A DNA stretch of 64,000 bases, from assembly GCA_963816725.1 (NCBI GenBank), contig CAWFMC010000005.1, positions 1-64,000 of the forward strand. The letters are read 5' to 3'. The DNA comes from CAVSUB01 sp963816725. GTDB lineage: Bacteria; Acidobacteriota; Vicinamibacteria; Vicinamibacterales; 2-12-FULL-66-21. This document shows positions 55,811 through 62,545 of the stretch, piece by piece. The notes beneath the pieces were generated by a model that saw only the letters and a list, made by a program, of their open reading frames with translations, was not told the origin of the DNA and did not search any database. Position 1 is the stretch's first letter; every line of letters starts with the position of its first letter. A program made the translations under genes and the position numbers.

Positions 55811-56407
55811 ATGAAGAAGTCGCTCGCGACCACGTTTCTCATGCTTGGCGCCATCCTCCTGATGGTCCTTGTCTACGCACGCGGCACCGACGCGCAAGGA
55901 TCAAGTGAAAGCAGCCAGATCCAGATCGGCATGGACATCGCGCCGGTGCGCCTGGACTTGAAGGGTAAGAACCGGTCCCTGGTCGGACTGGGCAGCTACA
56001 TCGTCAACGCCCAGGGCGGCTGCAACGATTGCCACACCTGGCGTGCCACGCAGGACCCGCCCAATTTCGGCAGCAACTACGAAGAGGACGGCGACCCTTT
56101 CCTTGGTCAGCCGGAGCAGATCTATGCCGAGGGATACCTGGCGGGAGGTCGCCCGTTTGGGCCGTTTACCTCACGCAACCTGACGCCGGACGGCGCCGGC
56201 AATCCTGCCAGACTGACGCTCGAGCAATTTATCGAGACCCTCCGCACCGGAGTGGACAGCAAGAATCGTCATCCCATGATTTCGCCGCTTCTGCAGGTCA
56301 TGCCGTGGCCGGTGTACTCACACATGACCGACCGCGATCTGAAGGCGGTGTACGAGTTCCTGCGATCCATTCCCTGCGTCGGCAACGCCGCGCGCTGCAC
56401 TTCATAG
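55811..56407 (+). CDS. monoheme c-type cytochrome
   Basis: The 198-residue protein has an N-terminal membrane segment or signal peptide (SLATTFLMLGAILLMVLVYA) and one heme motif, CNDCH (about residues 72-76), within GSYIVNAQGGCNDCHTW. The distal Met is probably in MPWPVYSHMTDRD. The long spacing after the heme site and the phrase TSRNLTPDG are typical of the cytochrome domains paired with periplasmic sugar or aldehyde dehydrogenases. No dehydrogenase gene is adjacent. A hairpin 17 bases after the stop marks the end of the transcript, so it is probably monocistronic. Confidence 0.85.
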   Translation: MKKSLATTFLMLGAILLMVLVYARGTDAQGSSESSQIQIGMDIAPVRLDLKGKNRSLVGLGSYIVNAQGGCNDCHTWRATQDPPNFGSNYEEDGDPFLGQPEQIYAEGYLAGGRPFGPFTSRNLTPDGAGNPARLTLEQFIETLRTGVDSKNRHPMISPLLQVMPWPVYSHMTDRDLKAVYEFLRSIPCVGNAARCTS

Positions 56408-56423
56408 TCGACCGCATGCGCGT

Positions 56424-56454
56424 CGCAGGTGCGCCATCCGACGACGCACCTGCG
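56424..56454. terminator. terminator hairpin after the cytochrome gene
   Basis: CGCAGGTGCG (56424-56433) pairs perfectly with CGCACCTGCG (56445-56454) around an 11-base loop, 17 bases after the stop codon. No T run follows. Confidence 0.6.
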
Positions 56455-56695
56455 GCAATTCCGGACCGCCCAAGTTGCGGACGTCCGCCTGGGCGGCCTC
56501 CACGAGGCTGTCCGCGACGTGCAGGCCACGCCGTTGATGGCCCGTTCTCTTGCTGACAGATCGGCGCAGCGGCCCATCGCTGTGCAGATGTGCCTGCGGT
56601 CTTGTCAAACTGGCTCACATACGCCGGACTGAAACGAAGATGACCTACTCGCGTGCTTCGTTCAAGTGGAAGGAAGGACAGGAACGGGACGCAAA

Positions 56696-57222
56696 GTGAT
56701 CTTCCGTGCGCGATACGCGCTCCTGGTGCTTCCGGGCGTTCTAATCCTCGCTGGATGTGGGAACAGTCCCTCCACCCAGGCGTCCGTCTCGGCTGACCGC
56801 GGCAACCTGGTAGGCGCGTGGCGCTCGAAGATTGTTTTTCAGAGTGGCCCATTGGCGGAGATGAAGGGCCTCGAGTTCCTGTACGCCTACAACGCGGGTG
56901 GCACCATGACCGAGTCGTCCAACTACGACGAGGCGGCCAATTCCTCCCCCCAGCCTACGGCGTGTGGAAGCCGACCGGCCCCCGAACATTTGAAACGAAG
57001 TACGTGTTCTACACCACGAGAGCGCCAGAGCCTGGGGATGGTGCAGCGCCTGGTAGCGATTGGTGGCCAGCCGGGCACGGCGTCCTCACCGAGGACATCA
57101 CGCTGTCCGACGATGGCCAGACGTATACGTCAGCGATCAAGCTGGCCACGTTCGACAGGGCGGGCATGTCAGTCGCCGGAGACGGCAAGGGCACGGGAGC
57201 CGGCACCCGGATCGTGTTCTAG
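56696..57222 (+). pseudogene. small lipoprotein with a homopolymer frameshift
   Basis: The first frame encodes a lipoprotein signal with the lipobox LAGC and a conserved start of the domain (GNLVGAWRSKIVFQSGPLAE, then GGTMTESSNYDEAAN). After a run of six Cs (56953-56958) the good frame changes: AYGVWKPTGPRTFETKYVF, then WPAGHGVLTEDITLSDDG and GAGTRIVF at the stop at 57222. One missing C explains it. Repaired, the product is about 176 residues with a lipocalin-like beta pattern as seen in many small exported bacterial proteins. The GTG start at 56696 is chosen because the leader begins there. A length change in a C run is also a typical sequencing error. Confidence 0.7.
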
Positions 57223-57498
57223 GCGTCGGGCCATGGACCCATCGTCCGGGCTCCGGCCCGCCTGTGACTGCGCCTGGACGTGGATCAACGGTCCATAGGA
57301 CGGCTCGAAGGCTATGTCAGGAAGGAGTTGCGGGTCAGAGGTCGGCGTTCAGCTGTCCACTTGTGAACAGACAGCTCCCTGACGCTCTGCTACCGTCAGC
57401 CGCCTTTTGTCCAGCAGGATTGCGCGAGGGGCGCTGGGAGTTCTGGCGCATTTGTTCGAGGAAGCCGTCACCCATTCAATCAACGGAGGACAGGTCAC

Positions 57499-58026
57499 AT
57501 GAAACGCCTTGCGATCATCGCTCTGATGCTCAATGTCGGCGTCGCAGCCACCTACGCGCAACAGCATGGTGCAAAGACCGCGCTGTCGGGCACTGCTGCT
57601 GCCAGCACGATCGACTTGGGTACCGGCACACCCACCACTGAATACAATCTGGAGGGAAACAGCAGCCTGGGCTCGTTCACGTTTCGCACGGTAAGCAGTA
57701 GCGCAGCGCCGTCACAGGCGCCCAGCAGTTGCTCGGGCGGAAACAAGCTCTATATCCCGATTGCGGCCGGCATGGGCGTGCTGCGGAGTTCCGATGGAAG
57801 TCTGTTGCGGCTGCGTCTCACCGGAGGAAGCGATTGCGTCGACTTCAATGCCGGCCACGCTCTCTGTATCAGGATGTACGAGGTGGTCGGTGGAACGGGG
57901 CGCTTCCAGAACGCGGCTGAAGATGGCGGCAAGGTGACCTTGACCATGACGGTGGCGCCGGTCGTACCGGGTGAGTTGGTCTTCTTTGCCGTGACCGGCG
58001 AGATGACCGGCATCGTCTCCGAGTAG
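57499..58026 (+). CDS. exported protein of unknown function (175 aa)
   Basis: A signal peptide (MKRLAIIALMLNVGVAATYA) precedes a beta-rich domain with three or four Cys residues (SSCSGGN, GSDCVDF, HALCIRM) that could form disulfides. Parts such as VVGGTGRFQNAAEDGGKVTL resemble the small allene-oxide-cyclase-like or lipocalin-like barrels found in secreted proteins, but I cannot assign it firmly. GGAGG precedes the ATG at good spacing. It is on the same strand as the lipoprotein gene upstream, separated by 276 bases with no other gene. Confidence 0.72.
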   Translation: MKRLAIIALMLNVGVAATYAQQHGAKTALSGTAAASTIDLGTGTPTTEYNLEGNSSLGSFTFRTVSSSAAPSQAPSSCSGGNKLYIPIAAGMGVLRSSDGSLLRLRLTGGSDCVDFNAGHALCIRMYEVVGGTGRFQNAAEDGGKVTLTMTVAPVVPGELVFFAVTGEMTGIVSE

Positions 58027-58088
58027 GCAGCGCGTTCGGATTACACAGCGCTCCAATCGCCATCGACGAGTCCGCGCCGCTTCTGGTT

Positions 58089-58541
58089 CTATACGCGTAT
58101 GAACGCCGCGATCGCCGGATCGCGGCGCAGTGCCTCGAGATCGGTCGCGGCGGGAAGCTGCGGCCGGTCGCGTGCGGCGTTGACCATGCACAAAAAGCCG
58201 AACGGCGCGTCCTCGGGCGCGCGGAACTGGTGCCACGTCAGCGCCGGGATGTGCACGAGGTCGTGCTCGCGCACATCGTAGACGCGGTCACCGACCAGCA
58301 CCCGACCCGCCCCACGTTGAATCATCACCGCATGGGCATGCTCGTGCCGCTCCAGGGTCGAGTATCCGCCCGGCTCCATCTCGAAATAGCGAAGCTCGCA
58401 GGCGAGCGCCGAATCCTGGAACAGCAGCTGGCGGGTGATGCCACGGAATGACGACGTGCCCTCGGCCTTGTAGGGTGTTTCGTCCACGCCGGTCCACCGG
58501 CTGTCGGTCGTCTGCGGTCGAATCGGCTCAATCGCCATCAT
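58089..58541 (-). CDS. small cupin protein
   Basis: The 150-residue protein is a single-domain cupin. The first cupin motif is GGYSTLERHEHAHAVMIQRG, which places three His and a Glu in the metal site, and the second is DLVHIPALTWHQF with the last His. The start codon overlaps the end of the RuBisCO-like gene by 14 bases, so the two are translated together. ATGs at 58541 and 58538 are both possible. Small cupins next to RuBisCO-like genes could be sugar-phosphate isomerases or dioxygenases of the same pathway. Its substrate is unknown. Confidence 0.82.
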   Translation of the reverse strand: MMAIEPIRPQTTDSRWTGVDETPYKAEGTSSFRGITRQLLFQDSALACELRYFEMEPGGYSTLERHEHAHAVMIQRGAGRVLVGDRVYDVREHDLVHIPALTWHQFRAPEDAPFGFLCMVNAARDRPQLPAATDLEALRRDPAIAAFIRV

Positions 58542-59631
58542 GTCCTCCCGAGGCCACGGCGGTCGCGAATGCCCGAGACCGCTCCAGCAGGTCGTCGGCG
58601 ACGAGCAGCGAGCCCCCGATGAGCAGCATCACGTCGCGGCCGTAGAAGCGTTTCAACTCGGGGACACGCTCGACCGTCATGCCTCCGGCAGGGACAGGCA
58701 GCGCGGGCGGCATCGCATGAAGCGGGCCGCGCATCGCGTCGGCGAGATCGCGGCACAGCGCCTCGGAGTATGAGAAGCGCCCCCCGTAGTTCGGATAGAT
58801 GATCGCATCCGCGCCGAGCATCCGAAAGATCGTGCCGAGCAGGAGATTCGGGGCCACACGCGTCGCCCCCGCGTACGCGGGATGCGCGAGCACCGGCACA
58901 TCGAGGTGCTCGCGTACGAGCTCATGGAACACCGGCATGCCTATCAGCGTCGGCGCGAGCAGCACGATGCCGATCCCCTCCTCGCGAACGATCTTCGCCC
59001 GCTCGATCAGGGCCCTCGGGCCACCGACCAGGCTGGGGGCGTAAAGCACGCGCCGGCCCGTCTCGCGCGAGACGCGTTCGATCGCACGCTGACACACACG
59101 CGCGCGCTCCGCGAACGGCGAGTAGGACTGGTCGGCGAGCCCATGGTCGTCCTTGATGATGTCGATCCCGCCACGCGCGAACGTCGCGCAGAGCTCCGCG
59201 AGTTGGGCGGGCGCCAGGCCCTGCGGCTTGAGCGCGGCGCAGGTCAGCGGTCGGTCGCTGACCCCAAGCAGCGCGCGCAGGCCCGCGACACCGTGGCGCG
59301 GGCCTCCGAACCGCACGGCAAGCGCGTCCGGGAAGGTCGCGTCGACGAGCTCGACATGTGGGTGGAGCGAGCTGTTGCCAAAGAGCATGTTCACGGTTTG
59401 CGCCACGTCGCCACCCGCCGTGACCTCGGCCAGTCCGATGTGGACGTCGAACAGGTCGGGCGCGCGCTCGGTCACGGCGCCGACGCGCCCCACGACCTCG
59501 GAGGCGACGTAGGCGTCACGCACCGCGTCCGCCGGTACCTCGACGCTCTGCTCCAGCGCGATGGCCTGCGCGATACTCCCAATCTCGGCTCTCGGGGCGC
59601 GAATACGGTAGACAGCTTCGATGCGGGACAT
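58528..59631 (-). CDS. RuBisCO-like protein (form IV)
   Basis: The 367-residue protein aligns with the large subunit of RuBisCO over the N-terminal domain and TIM barrel, but is about 100 residues shorter than form I enzymes. The catalytic loop equivalent to Lys175-x-Lys177 reads ALKPQG: the first Lys is kept (Lys135) and the second is Gln137. The metal-site loop GGIDIIKDDHG keeps the carbamylated Lys (Lys160) and Asp162 but has His163 where RuBisCO has Glu204. These changes exclude CO2 fixation and mark a RuBisCO-like protein. Known form IV proteins enolise or transcarboxylate ketosugar acids or methylthio sugars. The start at 59631 opens the conserved region (MSRIEAVYRI). Co-translated with a cupin and near aromatic-ring genes, it may act in an undescribed catabolic route. 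Confidence 0.88.
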   Translation of the reverse strand: MSRIEAVYRIRAPRAEIGSIAQAIALEQSVEVPADAVRDAYVASEVVGRVGAVTERAPDLFDVHIGLAEVTAGGDVAQTVNMLFGNSSLHPHVELVDATFPDALAVRFGGPRHGVAGLRALLGVSDRPLTCAALKPQGLAPAQLAELCATFARGGIDIIKDDHGLADQSYSPFAERARVCQRAIERVSRETGRRVLYAPSLVGGPRALIERAKIVREEGIGIVLLAPTLIGMPVFHELVREHLDVPVLAHPAYAGATRVAPNLLLGTIFRMLGADAIIYPNYGGRFSYSEALCRDLADAMRGPLHAMPPALPVPAGGMTVERVPELKRFYGRDVMLLIGGSLLVADDLLERSRAFATAVASGGHDGD

Positions 59632-60110
59632 AGCGACGTGGAGTGTCAAGTATAGGGGCAGGCCTGGCGTAATCCGCTGCCGAACCGGCGCTCGTGCACG
59701 ATGCTGAATACGCATCCTGCATCGCAAGTGGCACATCGCAGATGTGGAAGACGCTCGTGACTGTGCCATCTTCCAGCGGCCACTTCACATGTGGGCCGGC
59801 CTTTTCAGCGGCCGCGAGATCCTGAGCTGCAGCCCGCACGAACATGCAGCCACGCCCTGGCGCTCGCCCCGGTGTGAACACCGCGTTCGGACGCTGCCTG
59901 GCCATCAGGCTCCCACACCTGTTTGCCCACGGCAGCCTGCGAACGCGTGTCCTGTCGGGGGGCGGGGTTGTCCACCGGCCCTGGTCTTTCCCCCACGGAT
60001 CTCGTAGCGGAAGCGTCCGGATGGACTCAGCGGAAAGCGGCTGCGTTCCGGCCGATTTAAGCGTATTGTCGCAGCGAAATGCTGAGGGCCGAAACAAGGA
60101 GGACGACATC
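59632..60110. other. gap with a possible gene fragment
   Basis: The 479 bases separate the RuBisCO-like gene from the divergent SnoaL-like gene. On the minus strand, about 59845 down to 59700 reads as a protein-like stretch (QDLAAAEKAGPHVKWPLEDG, then VFHICDVPLAMQDAYS) with no clear start or end. I do not recognise it; it may be a relic. The right end holds AAGGAGG before the ATG at 60111. Confidence 0.35.
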
Positions 60111-60530
60111 ATGCAGGAAGCAGAGAACACCAAAGTCGTGCAGGACGCGTATGCCGCATTCGGCCGGAACGACATTCCGACCCTCATGACCCATGTCGCC
60201 GACGACATCGTCTGGGTCGGCGTCTACGGCACCGCGTCGCACGTGCCCACGTCAGGAGAGCGGCGGGGGAAGGCTGCGGTCGACGAGTTTTTCAAACAGG
60301 TTGCTGAGCACGTGCACTTCAACGAGTTCGAGCCGAAAGAGTTCCTCGCCGCGGCCGACAAAGTCGTGGTGCTGGGCCACTACGCCGCGACGACGCCCGT
60401 GAAGAAGAGCTTCAAGTCTGATTTCGCGATGGTGTTCACGCTCCGGAACGGCAAGGTGATCCGCTTCCAGGAATTCTGCAACAGCGCGGCGATCAACGAC
60501 GCGTACACGCCGGATTCGGCAGCCACGTAA
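60111..60530 (+). CDS. SnoaL-like / NTF2-fold protein
   Basis: The 139-residue protein is of the ketosteroid-isomerase-related SnoaL-like family (NTF2 fold). It starts NTKVVQDAYAAFGRNDIPTL, a typical N-terminal helix pair. It continues with VADDIVWVGVYG and GKAAVDEFFKQVAEHV, and ends with FAMVFTLRNGKVIRFQEFCN. AAGGAGG stands at ideal spacing before the ATG. It is the only plus-strand gene in the 58-64 kb catabolic cluster and converges with the bicupin gene. Members are small hydrolases, isomerases or binding proteins; the sequence does not decide which. It may be an independent transcription unit. Confidence 0.82.
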   Translation: MQEAENTKVVQDAYAAFGRNDIPTLMTHVADDIVWVGVYGTASHVPTSGERRGKAAVDEFFKQVAEHVHFNEFEPKEFLAAADKVVVLGHYAATTPVKKSFKSDFAMVFTLRNGKVIRFQEFCNSAAINDAYTPDSAAT

Positions 60531-60609
60531 GCGAACACGCGCGAGGTGGGTCCAGGACGCGGGCCACCGTCCGGACGACGCACTCATGCGACGGCGGGAC
60601 TGTCGCTAC

Positions 60610-61626
60610 TCAGTCCACGAGTGTGACGTCTACGCAGCCGCCGCCGCGGAGTGCGGCCGCGCAGGCGGGAAGGTCAGCCTCATTGGGGAACGTGAACTCG
60701 GGCGCTGGCGTTCCTGCGGTGTCCCAGAACGTCAGCCCCGCGCCGTTCGCTCCGGTGAGGAGCCACAGGGCCTGGCCGCTCTGAACCTCGGTCGCATAGC
60801 CCACGCCGGCAGGGATATTCGCGCAGTCGCCAGACGTGAGGACATGCGCCGTTCCGTCGAGCGTGAGCTGCAGCACGCCTTCCACCACGTAGAGCATGAC
60901 GTGCGTGTCGCGGTGCCGAACGGGCGGCATCTGGGCGCCGCGTCCGGCCTCGATCGTCCGCATATCAAGCCGGTTGTCGCTGACGTCTCGAGTGAGGACC
61001 GTCGTCGACAGGTGCCCGTTCAGAATCGATCGAATCCCATGACCGGCCTGAAGCACGTACGACGAAGCCGTGCTGGGGATGACCCGATCGGTCGCGTCTC
61101 CATTCGACACGTCCGCGAAGGTGGCCTGCTCCGCGCGCATGACGCGATACACCGCCATGCTCCGGCCCAGGCGCGAGAAGTCGAAGGGGTGATTCGCCGC
61201 GGGTAATCCGGGATGTGACCATTCCTCGCCCGCCTCCCTGAAGAAACCTTCCCACCCGCCAGGGGCCACCACGCCAAAGAACTGCGTGCGCGGCGCGACC
61301 GATTGGTAGGAATGCACGTCCTCGGGCTTGACGTAGGCGAAGTCGCCCGGGGTGAGGACGCGCGATTCGGACTGATACCAAATCCGCAGACGACCGCGAG
61401 TGCAGAACCACGTGTCGTGTTCCCTGGCGTGATAGTGCAAGGGAATCGGCTGCCGATCCTGCGTGGCATCGCAGACGACCGCCCCGAATCCACCTGCGGT
61501 GTCCTCCGTGCCCGCGAGCAGCCGGATCAACTGACCTGCGACGTACAAGCATCGGCCGTCCCCGGCCCTCAGGACGTAGGGAACGGTCTTTCCGGGCGCC
61601 GTCGCCGGCGTGCGGGTGTCCAGCAT
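60610..61626 (-). CDS. bicupin, quercetin-dioxygenase-like
   Basis: The 338-residue protein has two cupin domains. The N-terminal one carries PLHYHAREHDTWFCTRG, giving His64, His66 and an Asp (71) where quercetin 2,3-dioxygenases have Glu, and YVKPEDVHSYQ with the last His. The C-terminal cupin has RHRDTHVMLYVVEG, with a degenerate metal site, so one active metal per chain is likely. GAGGATGAGGAC precedes the ATG at 61626, and the extradiol dioxygenase gene ends 25 bases upstream, so they form one transcript. In this setting it is probably an oxygenase of an aromatic or flavonoid-type compound, or a binding protein. The family is broad and the substrate is not certain. Confidence 0.8.
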   Translation of the reverse strand: MLDTRTPATAPGKTVPYVLRAGDGRCLYVAGQLIRLLAGTEDTAGGFGAVVCDATQDRQPIPLHYHAREHDTWFCTRGRLRIWYQSESRVLTPGDFAYVKPEDVHSYQSVAPRTQFFGVVAPGGWEGFFREAGEEWSHPGLPAANHPFDFSRLGRSMAVYRVMRAEQATFADVSNGDATDRVIPSTASSYVLQAGHGIRSILNGHLSTTVLTRDVSDNRLDMRTIEAGRGAQMPPVRHRDTHVMLYVVEGVLQLTLDGTAHVLTSGDCANIPAGVGYATEVQSGQALWLLTGANGAGLTFWDTAGTPAPEFTFPNEADLPACAAALRGGGCVDVTLVD

Positions 61627-61651
61627 GTCCTCATCCTCACGCGTATAGGTA

Positions 61652-62545
61652 TCAGAGAAACGGAATCGCGAGCTGAGCGGCCTTGCAGTCGTCCGTTTTC
61701 GGTGGGGCGATGCCCCACTGATCAACGCGACCCTCGGGCCACACCCAATCCTCGGGACCGCCGACACGATAGCTGTCGTCGACCTGCGAGACTTCAGCGG
61801 TGTGTTCGATGACGATGCCGAATGGATCGACGAAGTACATGAAGACGTTGTTGCCCGGTCCGTGCCGGCCCGGCCCCCACCCGATCGGGAAACGAGCGTC
61901 GCGCATGCGGCCCGACGCCTTCATGACGTCTTCCCAGCACTCGTGGTTGAAGGCCACATGGTTGAGCGTGTCGCAAGTGGCCTTGGCCAGGACAATCGAG
62001 TGATGGTCATCGTTCGTCCGCAGGAATGCCATTGCCGCGGATCGGTCCGTCAGGCGGAACCCGAGACCGTTCACGAGAAAGCGGATATCGCGCTCGATAT
62101 CAGATGTGTTGATGTTGACGTGCGCCAGCCGTCCAGGCCGGCTGCTGTCATCAGCAAGGGTGGCCACGGTCGCGTCGCCCTGGACCACTCGGAAGACGCG
62201 CCCCGCCTCATCGCGCATGGAAAGCGCAACACCCCCGCCCTGTTCATCTGAGTGCGCGATGTCCGCCTCAAGTGTCGCCCCGGCGGCGATCATGCGATGG
62301 CGCAGGCCAGCCAGGTCGGTCTCACTCGCGGCGCGTAATGTGATCGACACGACCGCGGCTGATGGTCCGCGCTCCAGCCGGAGCACATGACCATCGTTGC
62401 CCGTCCCTCGCAGCCACACCACGTCGTCACGACGCGCGGCCTCCACGAGTCCCCAGACCGACGTGTAGAAGACCGCACCGAGGTCAACGTCGGGGATGCG
62501 CAACTCGACGCTGCGTAAACCGGTAATCGGGAATGGTGTGCTCAT
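61652..62545 (-). CDS. extradiol ring-cleavage dioxygenase (VOC family)
   Basis: The 297-residue protein has two vicinal-oxygen-chelate modules. The second holds the iron site of type I extradiol enzymes: His142 in LAHVNI, His196 in LNHVAFN and Glu247 in IVIEHTAEV. The loop GWGPGRHGPGNNVFMYFVDP, just before the Glu, is the usual one in 2,3-dihydroxyphenylpropionate and catechol 2,3-dioxygenases. It cleaves a catechol ring next to one hydroxyl using Fe(II) and O2. Its ATG overlaps the hydroxylase stop (ATGA), so both are made together: the hydroxylase would give the catechol and this enzyme would open it. Confidence 0.9.
   Translation of the reverse strand: MSTPFPITGLRSVELRIPDVDLGAVFYTSVWGLVEAARRDDVVWLRGTGNDGHVLRLERGPSAAVVSITLRAASETDLAGLRHRMIAAGATLEADIAHSDEQGGGVALSMRDEAGRVFRVVQGDATVATLADDSSRPGRLAHVNINTSDIERDIRFLVNGLGFRLTDRSAAMAFLRTNDDHHSIVLAKATCDTLNHVAFNHECWEDVMKASGRMRDARFPIGWGPGRHGPGNNVFMYFVDPFGIVIEHTAEVSQVDDSYRVGGPEDWVWPEGRVDQWGIAPPKTDDCKAAQLAIPFL

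Noticed and set aside
58108..58135. GCCGCGATC...GATCGCGGC inverted repeat as a terminator
   Set aside because: It lies inside the 3' coding part of the small cupin gene and can be explained by Ala/Asp/Arg codons; kept as coding sequence.
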